From contig JABJEK010000078.1 in assembly GCA_018702955.1 (NCBI GenBank), positions 1 to 64,000 of the forward strand: a DNA stretch of 64,000 nucleotides. Reading direction: 5' to 3'. Below are positions 53,414 through 63,266 of this stretch, piece after piece. A program made the position numbers and the translations under genes. Source of the stretch: Rhodospirillaceae bacterium (GTDB taxonomy: Bacteria > Pseudomonadota > Alphaproteobacteria > UBA6615). Below the pieces are notes generated by a model. It did no database searches. It was given only the letters and a program-made list of their open reading frames with translations, and was not told where the DNA came from. Each line of letters starts with the position of its first letter. The first letter of the stretch is position 1.

Positions 53414-54988
53414 CTAGATCGGCAGGGTTTGCGGCCGCCGGCGACGAAGCCAGACGACGATGAAAAGGCGGGTCAGCATCATGGCCGTGAACATCGACGT
53501 GATGATCCCGATGGAAAGTGTCACCGCGAAACCCTTGATCGGCCCGGTGCCAAACTGAAACAGCAATATGGCGGCGATCAGAGTGGTCAGATTCGAATCG
53601 ATGATTGTCGTGAAAGCCCGACGATATCCCGCGTCGATCGCCGATATCGGCGTTCGACCGTTGCGCACCTCTTCCTTGATACGTTCAAGAATCAACACAT
53701 TCGCATCGACCGCCATGCCGATGGTCAGCACGATTCCCGCGATACCCGGAAGCGTGAGTGTCGCCTGCAGGACCGAGAGCAGCGCCACAATCAGCGACAG
53801 GTTGAACAACAACGCAACGGCCGCCATCAGGCCGAAAAGGCCGTAGCTGACGACGATGAATACAACGACGGCGACCAGGCCGATGATGCTGGCGATCTTG
53901 CCGGCCTCGATCGAGTCTGCGCCGAGCCCCGGGCCCACCGTGCGTTCCTCGAGTACCGTCAGAGGTGCCGGCAAGGCACCCGCTCGAAGTACCAGCGACA
54001 GATCATTGACCTGCTGCACCGTGAAGCGGCCGGTAATAATGCCGCTGCCGCCGAGGATGGCCGTTTGAATGCGCGGGGCGCTGACGACCTCGCGGTCGAG
54101 TACGATGGCGAGACGGTTTCCGACGTTATTGGCAGTTAGTTCTCCGAAGCGCCGACCGCCTGATGCATCGAAACGGAAGGACACGATAGGCTGGCCGTCC
54201 TGGAAGGTCGGCTGCGCGTCGACCAGCCGGTCACCGGCCACCTCGACTGTGCGTCGGACGACATAGGGTATGCGACCCTCTTCTTCAGGGCTGTAAAGAA
54301 GCATCGACCCGGCCGGCAAATTGCCGCTCTCGGCTTCCTGGATGGAAACGGATTCATCCAGCATATGGAAATTCAGTTTTGCCGTCTGGCCAAGCAGGCG
54401 CTTGATCCTCTCCGGATCCTTGATGCCCGGTAACTGAACCAGAATCCTGTCCTGGCCCTGTTGTTGGATGACAGGCTCCGCAACACCGGTTTCGTCCACG
54501 CGGCGGCGCACAATCTCGATGGACTGCTCGACCGCGCTCTGACGCCGGGCCGTCTCGGCCTCTTCCGACATCACGAGGCGGAAATTCACATCATCCGAGA
54601 TCTCGAGTTCGAATCCGTCTTCGAGGTTGCGTAGCCGATCACGCGCCGTATCGCTGTCCGCGGCATCGCGTAACCTAAAGGCGATTGCTTTGCCTTCAAC
54701 CCGAAGTCCGGAATATCCCACGCGCGACCCGCGTTGTCGCAACTCGCGACGAACCGTGGATTCAACAGATTCGAGGGTTTCCCGAATGGCGGTGTCGACC
54801 CCCACCGACAGCAGCAACGAAGAACCACCCTGAAGATCGAGCCCCAGGTTCATACGATTGGACGGCAGGAACCCCGACGTCTCGACCGCCTCATCCGCCT
54901 GCGGAAAGAAGTTCGGTGAGGCATAGATAAGGCCGAGCAGCGCTATCACGACCGTCGTGATAATCGCCCAACGCGGATAATTGACCAT
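53414..54988 (-). CDS. secD: Protein translocase subunit SecD
   Basis: The 524-residue protein has an N-terminal span and the D1 motif (NLGLDLQGGSSLLL). The P1 periplasmic domains include RVDETGVAEPVIQQQGQDRILVQLPG. The six-span C-terminal RND-like region carries IVLTIGMAVDANVLILERIKEE, the proton-relay motif. It forms the SecDF-YajC complex with its neighbours, encoded in the order yajC-secD-secF. Confidence 0.97.
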   Translation of the reverse strand: MVNYPRWAIITTVVIALLGLIYASPNFFPQADEAVETSGFLPSNRMNLGLDLQGGSSLLLSVGVDTAIRETLESVESTVRRELRQRGSRVGYSGLRVEGKAIAFRLRDAADSDTARDRLRNLEDGFELEISDDVNFRLVMSEEAETARRQSAVEQSIEIVRRRVDETGVAEPVIQQQGQDRILVQLPGIKDPERIKRLLGQTAKLNFHMLDESVSIQEAESGNLPAGSMLLYSPEEEGRIPYVVRRTVEVAGDRLVDAQPTFQDGQPIVSFRFDASGGRRFGELTANNVGNRLAIVLDREVVSAPRIQTAILGGSGIITGRFTVQQVNDLSLVLRAGALPAPLTVLEERTVGPGLGADSIEAGKIASIIGLVAVVVFIVVSYGLFGLMAAVALLFNLSLIVALLSVLQATLTLPGIAGIVLTIGMAVDANVLILERIKEEVRNGRTPISAIDAGYRRAFTTIIDSNLTTLIAAILLFQFGTGPIKGFAVTLSIGIITSMFTAMMLTRLFIVVWLRRRRPQTLPI

Positions 54989-55011
54989 CCTGGCGGGTCC
55001 TTCTTATTCGG

Positions 55012-55437
55012 TTACTTGCGGCCGCCGAAGAGACCACCGAGAAGCCCACCGCTGGGCCTCCCGTCGTTGGCTGCGGGGCCGACAACCGTCGGACCACCCT
55101 TGCCCGGCGTCTGTCCGCCACCGGTATTCGGTGTGGAAGTGAAGACATCGGAGATCGTACCCCGAAGAATATCCACCTTCACGCCGTCCGAGATCTCGAC
55201 AGTGACCTCGTCGGTTTCGTCTTTCACCTTGGTCACGGTGCCGATGATTCCGCCGCCGGTCAGGACGCGGTCACCGCGTTTGACCTGGCCGAGCATCGCC
55301 CGGTGCTGTTTCATCTTGCGTTGCTGCGGACGGATGAGCAGAAAATAGAAAACCACAAATATCAGAATGATCGGCAGGAACGATGTGAACGCATCGCCAC
55401 CACCAAACCCCTGTGCATAGGCCGGCGTAATGAACAT
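55012..55437 (-). CDS. yajC: Preprotein translocase subunit YajC
   Basis: The 141-residue protein has the single YajC span (SFLPIILIFVVFYFLLIRPQQRKMKQHRAML) and the soluble domain GDRVLTGGGIIGTVTKVKDETDEVTVEISDGVKVDILRGTISDV. The C-terminal extension (about 45 residues, Gly/Pro-rich) is longer than in E. coli. Its ATG follows CTGGAGGGGAC. It is the first gene of the yajC-secD-secF-Mth938 operon. Confidence 0.95.
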   Translation of the reverse strand: MFITPAYAQGFGGGDAFTSFLPIILIFVVFYFLLIRPQQRKMKQHRAMLGQVKRGDRVLTGGGIIGTVTKVKDETDEVTVEISDGVKVDILRGTISDVFTSTPNTGGGQTPGKGGPTVVGPAANDGRPSGGLLGGLFGGRK

Positions 55438-55646
55438 GTCCCCTCCAGGGCGCTTATCTCGAAGTCGCCGGATGATAGCGACGCGGGATCGAATTGCAAT
55501 GAACGCTTACACCAAAATGCATTGAAATCACGGCACAATGAAAGATCAGGCCCATGACGCCCAATATTGTGATCGCCGTTGACCAGCATCGTGGCGGGGC
55601 TTAATTTCCGCCCGCATTTCGTGCCCGCCTGTTTGGGCTCAAACCT

Positions 55647-56537
55647 ATGGAACGAATTCCCATGGAAGATCAGGATTTAGGCCCGCTGTTGAAGCGCATC
55701 GCCGACGCGCTGGACCGCATCGCACCCCAACCGGAAACTGCGGCCGACCTGTCTGTCGCCGACGCCTATATCTGGCACGCAGATGGCCCCGACAGCGGTC
55801 ATCTGGAGGCGGTTCCAGCCGTTAATCGGGTCCCGCTGGGCCTTTTGAAGGGTATCGATGACCAGGCGGACACGCTGATCGAAAACACCCGGCGCTTCGC
55901 CAACAGCCTGCCCGCCAACAACGCGTTGCTGTGGGGAGCCCGGGGTACGGGTAAATCAAGCCTGGTGAAAGCGGCCCATGCCGAGATCAACGAGGAAGCC
56001 GAAAACGGCCTGCTCCTGGTGGAAATTCATCGCGAGGACATTCAGTCCCTGCCCGCACTTCTAACCGCATTGCGGGACAGCGGTCGCCAGGCGATTCTTT
56101 TCTGTGATGATCTGAGTTTCGACAACTCCGACAGTAGCTACAAGTCGCTCAAGGCCGTACTCGAAGGCGGCATCGAAGGTCGGCCCGAGAATGTCGTCTT
56201 CTATGCGACATCGAACCGGCGCCACCTCCTGCCCCGCGACATGATGGAAAATGAGCGTTCGACCGCCATTAACCCGTCCGAAGCCGTGGAAGAGAAAGTT
56301 TCCCTGTCTGACCGTTTCGGGCTCTGGCTCGGGTTCCACAACATTAACCAGGATACGTTCTTCGCCATGGTGCAGGCTTATTGTGATCACTTCGATCTCG
56401 ACATCGCACCCGACCAGCTGCGGGCCGATGCCAAGGAGTGGTCGGTCACGCGCGGTTCGCGCTCGGGCCGTGTGGCATGGCAGTTTGTGCAGGAAGTCGC
56501 GGGCCGCCTGGGCAAACCGATCGACCTTCGCGACTAG
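55647..56537 (+). CDS. DUF815 family ATP-binding (AAA) protein
   Basis: The 296-residue protein has the Walker A NALLWGARGTGKSSLVKA (near residues 90-107), Walker B QAILFCDDLSFD, sensor-type FYATSNRRHLLP, and the DUF815 features LSDRFGLWLGFHN and RGSRSGRVAWQF. It is a predicted ATPase of unknown role. An ATG at 55662 could also be used. It is divergent from yajC and convergent with nlpD, an arrangement common in alphaproteobacteria. Confidence 0.9.
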   Translation: MERIPMEDQDLGPLLKRIADALDRIAPQPETAADLSVADAYIWHADGPDSGHLEAVPAVNRVPLGLLKGIDDQADTLIENTRRFANSLPANNALLWGARGTGKSSLVKAAHAEINEEAENGLLLVEIHREDIQSLPALLTALRDSGRQAILFCDDLSFDNSDSSYKSLKAVLEGGIEGRPENVVFYATSNRRHLLPRDMMENERSTAINPSEAVEEKVSLSDRFGLWLGFHNINQDTFFAMVQAYCDHFDLDIAPDQLRADAKEWSVTRGSRSGRVAWQFVQEVAGRLGKPIDLRD

Positions 56538-56541
56538 CCGA

Positions 56542-57486
56542 TCAACCGGGCAGGAATTGCCCGGGATCCACGGCTTTCGTGCCGCGCCGGACCTCGAAGT
56601 GAAGTTGTGGATTGTCCACGCCGCCGGTTTTCCCGACCTTGGCGACAACCTGCCCCCGTGTGACCACATCGCCGCGCGCCACCAACAATGAATCCGCATG
56701 GGCATAGGCCGTAATCAGCCCCCCATCATGCTTGATCAGCAACAGGTTGCCGAAGCCGCGAATTTCCTTTCCGGCATACGCAACAACGCCATTCTCGGCA
56801 GCCCGCACCGGGGCCCCCTTCGGCGCGGCGATGTTGACCCCGTCATTGTGTCGCCCGCCGGTCTTGGACCCGAATGACGAGACCACCCGACCCTCGACCG
56901 GCCAGACGAAGCCATCGCCCGCGCGGGCGGGCGGTCGCGGCACAGACACGACCTGTCGTGGTGCTGCGGGTTTTGTCACCGGGCCCGACGGCGAAACGGT
57001 CGTTGGCTTTTGAGACGTGCTGGCAATTTGTGTTCCCGGGCCCGCGTTGGCGGGTAACCGCAGGCGTTGGCCAGTATGTATCGTATACGGCGACGGGATG
57101 TTGTTGAGCCGCACAATCGTCGTCATGTCGACGCCGAAACGGCGTGAAATCGCATAGACGGAATCGCCGCGCTGTACGGTGTAATTCCGGCTTTGCGGAA
57201 GCTGAAGCGCCTGGCCGGGCACCAGCAGAAAGGGCGGACGCAGCCTGTTCCAGTCGATCAGAGAGCGTGTCGAGACGCCGTTGCGCTGCGCCACGCCGTA
57301 AACCGTATCACCACGCTGCACGATATAGGCGCCGGCGGGTGCGGCAGCCCGGTTGTCGTTCTGGTAACTCCGGTCGATGACTTCGGCTCTGCCGCCCGGG
57401 CCCGCACAGGCCGCCAGCAAGGCAGCCGTGAGGACGAGCCAACTGAGTGACTGCAATCGGGTGGTGTGAGAAGACGTCGTCGCCAT
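56542..57486 (-). CDS. NlpD-like lipoprotein with two LysM domains and a degenerate M23 domain
   Basis: The 314-residue protein has a lipoprotein signal (LLAAC, Cys27). Two LysM repeats follow (YIVQRGDTVYGVAQRNGVS, about 53-97; YTVQRGDSVYAISRRFGVD, about 101-145), then a C-terminal M23/LytM domain (about 195-312). The zinc site is incomplete: the usual H-x3-D segment reads HNDGVN, and the H-x-H of HLHFE reads QLHFE. Like NlpD/EnvC it is probably an inactive LytM protein that binds peptidoglycan and activates amidases at division. Its start is 2 bp after the pcm stop. Confidence 0.9.
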   Translation of the reverse strand: MATTSSHTTRLQSLSWLVLTAALLAACAGPGGRAEVIDRSYQNDNRAAAPAGAYIVQRGDTVYGVAQRNGVSTRSLIDWNRLRPPFLLVPGQALQLPQSRNYTVQRGDSVYAISRRFGVDMTTIVRLNNIPSPYTIHTGQRLRLPANAGPGTQIASTSQKPTTVSPSGPVTKPAAPRQVVSVPRPPARAGDGFVWPVEGRVVSSFGSKTGGRHNDGVNIAAPKGAPVRAAENGVVAYAGKEIRGFGNLLLIKHDGGLITAYAHADSLLVARGDVVTRGQVVAKVGKTGGVDNPQLHFEVRRGTKAVDPGQFLPG

Positions 57487-57488
57487 GG

Positions 57489-58136
57489 TCAGGCTTCCGC
57501 GGCCTCGGCGACCCCCGGCAACAGGGGTACGAACCGCACCTCCATCAACGCCTCACTCTCGACGGCGGTCTCGGTGCGGCGATACCGAACGAGTTGCTGG
57601 ACCCGGCTTTGTCCGCCGACAGGCATGATCATGATGCCGCCGATTTTCAACTGATCGAGGAGTTGCTGCGGCGGCGCATCACCCGCCGCCGTTACGCTGA
57701 TCCTGTCAAACGGTGCCTGTTCTGGCCAACCCTTCATGCCGTCCCCTGCCATCGATACCACGTTGCTCAGACCGAGCGCCTCGAACCGCGCTCGTGCTTC
57801 GTCCAAGAGTGGTCTGTGACGCTCGATCGTGTACACCCGGCGACACAAATGGGACAAAATTGCGGCGTGGTAGCCCGAGCCCGAGCCCACCTCGAGCAAT
57901 TTCTCGCGGCCACCAAGCTCCAATCCCTGGATCATCGTCGCCACCACAAGCGGCTGGCTCAGCGTCTGGCCATAGCCGATGGGCAACGCCGTGTCCTCAT
58001 ACGCCCGGTCCTGGAATGCGTCGGGCACAAACATTTCGCGTGGCACGCTTTCAATCGCCGACAGCGCTTTCGTGTCGGTGATGCCGGCGCTGCGAAGAGC
58101 GAGCACGAGGCGCGCACGATGCGCGGGCGTGCTCAT
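57489..58136 (-). CDS. pcm: Protein-L-isoaspartate O-methyltransferase
   Basis: The 215-residue enzyme methylates isoaspartyl residues to start their repair. It shows VPREMFVPDAFQDRAYEDTALPIGYGQTLSQPLVVATM, motif I LEVGSGSGYHAAILSHL, and ISVTAAGDAPPQQLLDQLKIGGIMIMPVGG. Its ATG overlaps the surE stop by 4 bp (ATGA). The serS-surE-pcm-nlpD order is a conserved stationary-phase and repair cluster in proteobacteria. Confidence 0.95.
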   Translation of the reverse strand: MSTPAHRARLVLALRSAGITDTKALSAIESVPREMFVPDAFQDRAYEDTALPIGYGQTLSQPLVVATMIQGLELGGREKLLEVGSGSGYHAAILSHLCRRVYTIERHRPLLDEARARFEALGLSNVVSMAGDGMKGWPEQAPFDRISVTAAGDAPPQQLLDQLKIGGIMIMPVGGQSRVQQLVRYRRTETAVESEALMEVRFVPLLPGVAEAAEA

Positions 58137-58933
58137 CGCTTGCGATACCCTTTGAACGCTTGCGCGAGCGGCTTCATGGCCCGTTTGTTTGTGAAGTTCA
58201 GATCGACCGGTGTCACGGAGATGCGTTTCTCCTCGACCGCCGCCAGATCAGTACCCTTCTTGCCCTTTGCGTGTGTGGGCAACGCACCCACCCAGAAATA
58301 ACGTCCACCGCGCGGATGGCGGCTCTCGACGAGGGAATCTCCCATGGGGCGCGTGCCCTGTTCGGTGACTTCAACACCGGCCACATCCTCGGGCAGGCAA
58401 TCGGGAAAGTTGATGTTGATAAAGGTCCGGTCCGGCCAACCGGTGCGCAGCAGTTTGCGGATAACTCCCGGCGCGTGCTGCTCTGCGGTCGACCAATGGG
58501 TGAAGCTACGATCGAAGTCTGTCTGTTGGCTCAGCGCAATGGCCGGCACGCCGAGGATCGTTGCCTCCATGGCTGCCGCACAGGTGCCCGAATAGGTGAT
58601 GAACTCGCCCATGTTGCTGCCTCGGTTCACGCCGGAGAGCACCAGATCAGGCTTGCGGTCCTTCAGGGCCTGGTGAATGCCGACCAGCACGCTGTCCGTC
58701 GGCGTTCCATCGACGGCAAAGCGCCGGGTCGACAAACGCCGCAACCAGATCGGGTATCGCAGGGTCAGCGAATGTCCTGCACCGCTCTGCTCCTCGGCCG
58801 GTGCGCATATCCAGACGTCGTCGGTGAGTTCGCGGGCGATGCGATGCAGCACCTTGATGCCAGGTGCCCGGACCCCGTCATCGTTCGAAATCAGAATGCG
58901 GAGTTTGTCGGTACGTTTTGGAAACTCATACAT
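58133..58933 (-). CDS. surE: 5'/3'-nucleotidase SurE
   Basis: The 266-residue metal-dependent nucleotidase has the metal site [14 protein letters not shown] (Asp-Asp) and [46 protein letters not shown] is the conserved Ser-Gly loop. It overlaps serS by 8 bp and pcm by 4 bp, so it is within one operon. Confidence 0.96.
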   Translation of the reverse strand: MYEFPKRTDKLRILISNDDGVRAPGIKVLHRIARELTDDVWICAPAEEQSGAGHSLTLRYPIWLRRLSTRRFAVDGTPTDSVLVGIHQALKDRKPDLVLSGVNRGSNMGEFITYSGTCAAAMEATILGVPAIALSQQTDFDRSFTHWSTAEQHAPGVIRKLLRTGWPDRTFININFPDCLPEDVAGVEVTEQGTRPMGDSLVESRHPRGGRYFWVGALPTHAKGKKGTDLAAVEEKRISVTPVDLNFTNKRAMKPLAQAFKGYRKR

Positions 58934-60212
58934 CGGCGCGGATCACTTCCAGTCCGGCCATATAGGGTCGCAGCGCTTCCGGCACTGTCACCGAGCCGTC
59001 TTCATTCTGATAATTCTCGAGGACGGCGATCAACGCGCGTCCGATCGCGACGCCCGAACCGTTGAGGGTGTGGACATGTTCGGGCCCCTGCCCCTCGCCG
59101 GCCGGCCGATACCGCGCGTTCATTCGGCGCGCCTGGAAGGCACGTGTGTTCGAACAGCTTGAAATCTCGCGATAGGTCGCCTGCCCCGGCATCCAGACTT
59201 CGATGTCATGGGTCTTGGCGGCACCGAAACCTGTATCGCCGCTGCACAAGACCACGAGACGGTATGGCAGGCCGAGGCGCTTCAGGACTTCCTCGGCACA
59301 GCCGGTCATCCGATCGAGTTCGGCGTCGGATTCATCCGGCGCCACGACCGAGACCAATTCAACCTTGTAGAATTGATGCTGGCGCAGCATGCCGCGCGTG
59401 TCCCGACCGGCAGCGCCGGCTTCGGCGCGGAAACAAGAGGTGTGTGCCGTCACGCGAACGGGAAGCTCCGCGGCCTCGAGTATCTTGCCGGCAACCATGT
59501 TTGTCAGCGGAACTTCGGCCGTCGGGATCAGCCAGCGGCCGTCTTCGGTCCGGAAGAGATCGTCGGCGAACTTGGGAAGCTGACCTGTGCCGAACAACAC
59601 GTCATCGCGCACCAACAACGGCGGGCTGATTTCGGTGTAGCCATATTCATCCGTGTGGATGTCGAGCATGAAGTCGGCGAGTGCGCGTTCCATTCGCGCC
59701 AGTGCGCCCTTCAGGATCACGAACCGCGACCCGGACAGTTCGGCCGCCGTCTCGAAATCCATCAGGCCCAGCGCCTCGCCGATGTCGAAATGCTCCCTGG
59801 GCTCAAACCCCAGGTCCGTAACCTCGCCGACGGTGCGTACTTCGCGGTTGTCGTCTTCGTCCGCGCCGTCGGGAACATCGTCGTCGAGGACGTTTGGAAT
59901 ACCCGACAGCAGATCACTCAGCGCGTCGGCAGATTCTTTCTCTTCGGCTTCGACCGCATCCATCTGGCCCTTGATGTCGCCGACCTCGGACTTGAGCTGC
60001 TCGGCCTCGTCCTTGCGGCCATCTTGCATCGCCGCGCCGATTTGCTTCGAAGCGGCGTTGCGCCGCTCCTGCATTTCCTGGAGGCGCGTTTGCGCACCGC
60101 GTCGTTGCGCATCGAGATCGAGCACTTGTTCCGACAGGGGTTGATCGCCGCGCCGGACAAGGCTGCGATCGAACGCATCGGGATGCTCTCGAATCCATCT
60201 GAGATCGAACAT
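58926..60212 (-). CDS. serS: Serine--tRNA ligase
   Basis: The 428-residue class II synthetase has the N-terminal coiled-coil arm that grips the tRNA long variable arm (residues about 30-110). Class II motif 2 is [28 protein letters not shown], and the motif 3 region runs [20 protein letters not shown]...[22 protein letters not shown]. It charges tRNA-Ser. It leads the serS-surE-pcm-nlpD operon. No T-box or other leader element was seen in the 70-bp gap upstream. Confidence 0.97.
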   Translation of the reverse strand: MFDLRWIREHPDAFDRSLVRRGDQPLSEQVLDLDAQRRGAQTRLQEMQERRNAASKQIGAAMQDGRKDEAEQLKSEVGDIKGQMDAVEAEEKESADALSDLLSGIPNVLDDDVPDGADEDDNREVRTVGEVTDLGFEPREHFDIGEALGLMDFETAAELSGSRFVILKGALARMERALADFMLDIHTDEYGYTEISPPLLVRDDVLFGTGQLPKFADDLFRTEDGRWLIPTAEVPLTNMVAGKILEAAELPVRVTAHTSCFRAEAGAAGRDTRGMLRQHQFYKVELVSVVAPDESDAELDRMTGCAEEVLKRLGLPYRLVVLCSGDTGFGAAKTHDIEVWMPGQATYREISSCSNTRAFQARRMNARYRPAGEGQGPEHVHTLNGSGVAIGRALIAVLENYQNEDGSVTVPEALRPYMAGLEVIRADV

Positions 60213-60282
60213 GGGAAATCCGCCGAACTAAAGGTCGCGCACTTATAGGGACTCCGGGCGAATCGCGTCCAGTTTTGCGGAC

Positions 60283-61119
60283 CTAGCTGTTCGCCTCATT
60301 CTCCGCCGCATCGCGGTCTTTGCGTCGCCCGATCAGGATCGCGCAATAGATCGAAATCTCGTAGAGGACGATGATCGGGATCGCGAGCGCCAACTGACTG
60401 AGCGGGTCCGGCGGCGTCAACACGGCGGCGGCGACAAACGCAACGACGATCGCGTAACGGCGTTTCTTCTTGAGCCCATCGGCCGTGACGATGCCGACCT
60501 TGGCCAGAAGTGACAGGACAACCGGCAACTCGAAGCTGATCCCGAACGCGAAGATCAGGCGCATCACCAGCGACAGATACTCGTTGACCTTGGGCTCCAG
60601 TTGGATCGGGAGCCCCCCGGAACCGGTGGCCAATTGCTCGAAACTGGTGAAGAACTGCCAGGCGACCGGCATCACGATGTAATAGACGAACGCGCCACCA
60701 CCGAAGAACAGGAACGGGGTCGCGATCAGGAACGGCAGGAACGCGCCCTTCTCGTTCTTGTAGAGACCCGGCGCGACAAACATATAAATCTGCGCGGCAA
60801 AAATCGGGAAAGACAGGAAAGCCGCCGCGAAGAACGCAACCTTGATGTTCGTGAAGAACTTCTCATGAAGTGCCGTGTAGATCAGTCGTCGATCACCGCC
60901 GCTCCAGACCGATGCCAGAGGCTCGACCAGGAAATTGAAGAACGTATCGGAAAAATAGAAACAGACGAGAAACACCAGAACGAACGCGATTGCGGCGTAC
61001 ATCAACCGACGGCGTAGTTCGGTCAGATGTTCGATCAGAGACATCTTTTTTTCGTCGGGGCCGGTCTCGGGATCGTCTCCGACGTTCGTTTCCTCGGGAT
61101 CTTGCGTGTCGGATGTCAT
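60283..61119 (-). CDS. tatC: Sec-independent protein translocase TatC
   Basis: The 278-residue six-span protein recognises twin-arginine signal peptides. It has the signature MSLIEHLTELRRRLMYAAIAF and the loop FFTNIKVAFFAAAFLSFPIFAAQIYMFVAPGLYKNEKGAFLPF, and ends in a charged cytoplasmic tail. Its ATG overlaps the tatB stop by 4 bp. Confidence 0.97.
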   Translation of the reverse strand: MTSDTQDPEETNVGDDPETGPDEKKMSLIEHLTELRRRLMYAAIAFVLVFLVCFYFSDTFFNFLVEPLASVWSGGDRRLIYTALHEKFFTNIKVAFFAAAFLSFPIFAAQIYMFVAPGLYKNEKGAFLPFLIATPFLFFGGGAFVYYIVMPVAWQFFTSFEQLATGSGGLPIQLEPKVNEYLSLVMRLIFAFGISFELPVVLSLLAKVGIVTADGLKKKRRYAIVVAFVAAAVLTPPDPLSQLALAIPIIVLYEISIYCAILIGRRKDRDAAENEANS

Positions 61120-61649
61120 GTGTTGTCGCCGGCCTTGGCGGGCTTCGACTCTTCGTCGGATGCCGCTTCAGTCGTCACATCAGACGACGGGTCTTTTGGC
61201 GTCGCATCCGGGCTGTCTGCGGTCTTTTTGCCGGCGTCAGGTGGTGGCGTCGTATCGAACGGGCCCGCGGCATCACCGTGCGGCGGCTCACTGTCGCCTG
61301 GTGGTGTGTAAGTGGCGTTGGAATCGAGAATACTGTTGCCGGTCGTATTGCTCGGCGGCAGATCGGTGTCATCGTCCAGCCCGAGCAAGTCTTTATCCGA
61401 ATCCGCGATGCTTTTCAGCGCTTCGCCAGGATCATAGAAATCGATGTCATCCATCTGGCGTTTGACGTCGTCGAGGCCGGAATCGCGTGCAATATCGTCG
61501 AGGCTGCTTTGAAATTCACGGGCTGCCCCGCGCAACTTTCGCACGACCGACATGACCGTGCGGATGGCATTCGGCAGCTCTTTGGGGCCAATGACTATCA
61601 AGCCGATGACCATCACCAGCATGAGCTCTGGCCAGCCGATATCAAACAT
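61116..61649 (-). CDS. tatB: Sec-independent protein translocase TatB
   Basis: The 177-residue protein starts MFDIGWPELMLVMVIGLIVIGPKELPNAIRTVMSVV, the TatB-type span with glutamate and the G-P-K-x-L-P hinge. An amphipathic helix follows (KLRGAAREFQSSLDD), then a long acidic Pro/Thr/Asp-rich tail. It forms the receptor complex with TatC. Confidence 0.95.
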   Translation of the reverse strand: MFDIGWPELMLVMVIGLIVIGPKELPNAIRTVMSVVRKLRGAAREFQSSLDDIARDSGLDDVKRQMDDIDFYDPGEALKSIADSDKDLLGLDDDTDLPPSNTTGNSILDSNATYTPPGDSEPPHGDAAGPFDTTPPPDAGKKTADSPDATPKDPSSDVTTEAASDEESKPAKAGDNT

Positions 61650-61705
61650 GATCGCGGGGTCCGTTCAGGGCCGAACTTGCGTCGGGCCTTCGAATACGCG
61701 CCGAA

Positions 61706-61939
61706 CTAGCTCTTGGCCGTTTCGTCTTCGCGTGCAGCTGTTGTCGTCGTCGTTGACGTGGTGTCTTCCTCGATCTTGCTCGATTCAGCCTTTGCACCCT
61801 CGTCCTTCATGTTGCTTTTGAAGGACTTAATGCCTTTGGCGACGTCGCCCATAAGGCTGGGTATTTTGCCGCGTCCGCCAAAAAGGACCAGCACAACCAC
61901 GAGGACAATGAGCCAATGCCAGATTGAAAAAGTGCCCAT
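61706..61939 (-). CDS. tatA: Sec-independent protein translocase TatA
   Basis: The 77-residue pore-forming subunit has the short span [35 protein letters not shown] with the F-G-(R)-G-K-I-P hinge and an amphipathic helix. A Thr-rich acidic tail follows. The ATG at 61939 is preferred over a TTG two codons upstream. It begins the tatA-tatB-tatC operon. Confidence 0.95.
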   Translation of the reverse strand: MGTFSIWHWLIVLVVVLVLFGGRGKIPSLMGDVAKGIKSFKSNMKDEGAKAESSKIEEDTTSTTTTTAAREDETAKS

Positions 61940-62080
61940 GTACAAGCGCTCCAGTGTGTAGCTTCGGTCCCCGAATGTCCGGGGCCAATCGGCGGGACTA
62001 TCGCAGAAAGGGATTTCCCCCGCAATGGTGGCTCACACGCATGTGCGCCGTAGCCCATTGGGTTCGCAGCGTTATTCGCG

Positions 62081-63163
62081 CTAGTTCGTTGCCAAATCCG
62101 ACGCCGCAAAGACATAGGTCTGCGCATCGTCGCGGGTCACGGAAACGGTGGCCCCTGTATCCGGCAGCATACGGCCGGCCATGTGGATACGGACATTCGT
62201 TGCGGCGGCGTCTTCCAGACAAACATCGATCAGGCTGCTGCGGCCCAGAAAGCGCGCCGCGACGACGGCCCCCGCGACACTTTCGGCACCGTCTGCCGGA
62301 TTGTCTGACGAAATGCTCAAGGCCTCCGGACGGATCAGAACTTCAACATTCTGCCCTTCGTCATGCCCGTTGGTCGGAACCGGCCCGAGCGGAATGCGCA
62401 CCTGTCCTGACGCCACCTGCCCCGTAAAGCGGTTCACATCGCCGAAAAATGCGGCGACAAATGCATTTGCCGGCTCGAGATAGATTTCATCAGGGCTCCC
62501 GACCTGTCGGAGTTTGCCCTGATCCATGACGGCAATCCGGTCGGCGAGATACATCGCCTCTTCGGGATCATGGGTCACCATCAGTGTCGCGATGCCCGCG
62601 TCACGCAGTATCTCTGCGGCCTGGTCGCGGACCAGATGGCGCAATGAGGTGTCGAGGCCTGAGAAGGGTTCGTCGAGCAGAACAATACGCGGACGTGGTG
62701 CCAGTGCGCGCGCAAGTGCCACCCGCTGTTGCTGGCCGCCGGACAATTGGTGCGGGTAAATCGTGGCGTAGCCGGACATGCCTGTCCGGTCGAGCGCATG
62801 TGCGACCTGCTCATCACGCTCCGCCGACGAGAGATGCTTAAGGCCGAAGGCAATGTTTCCGCGCACCGTCAGATGGGGAAACAGCGCATAATCCTGGAAT
62901 ACGAGGCCGACATTACGGTCTTCGGGGGGCACCGACACGCGCCCGTCGGCCATGACCTCCCCGCCAATCAGGACCCGGCCTTGCTGCAACGGCTCAAGTC
63001 CCGCGGCCACGCGCAGCAATGTGGTCTTGCCACAGCCCGATGGGCCGACCAGACAAACCACCTCACCCGCGCCAACCGCCAGGCCGACATCGTCGACCGC
63101 AATCGTGTCGTCGAAACGGTGCGTTACATGCTCGAGGGCAAGGTCGTTTAGTTCGCGCGCCAT
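62081..63163 (-). CDS. ABC transporter ATP-binding protein, FbpC-like (iron(III)/spermidine type)
   Basis: The 360-residue ATPase has Walker A GPSGCGKTT, Q-loop VFQDYALFPHLTVRGNIAFGL, signature LSGGQQQRVALARAL and Walker B IVLLDEPFSGLD, followed by a C-terminal TOBE domain (EVLIRPEALSIS...). The FQDYALFPHLTV segment is typical of the FbpC/PotA group for ferric iron or polyamines. No permease or binding-protein gene is next to it here, so the transported substrate is unsettled. Confidence 0.9.
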   Translation of the reverse strand: MARELNDLALEHVTHRFDDTIAVDDVGLAVGAGEVVCLVGPSGCGKTTLLRVAAGLEPLQQGRVLIGGEVMADGRVSVPPEDRNVGLVFQDYALFPHLTVRGNIAFGLKHLSSAERDEQVAHALDRTGMSGYATIYPHQLSGGQQQRVALARALAPRPRIVLLDEPFSGLDTSLRHLVRDQAAEILRDAGIATLMVTHDPEEAMYLADRIAVMDQGKLRQVGSPDEIYLEPANAFVAAFFGDVNRFTGQVASGQVRIPLGPVPTNGHDEGQNVEVLIRPEALSISSDNPADGAESVAGAVVAARFLGRSSLIDVCLEDAAATNVRIHMAGRMLPDTGATVSVTRDDAQTYVFAASDLATN

Positions 63164-63266
63164 TTTCCAGCTTCGGGTGTCGGCCTCGTGGCCCGGTCTC
63201 GCTTAAGCTGGCGGAGCCTATTGAAACCGGTTCTCAGTCGCAACCGAGTGCGGCACCCGGTCACAT

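Noticed and set aside
59208..60248. 346-codon plus-strand frame antisense to serS
   Set aside because: SerS motifs on the minus strand are complete. The antisense frame has no domain.
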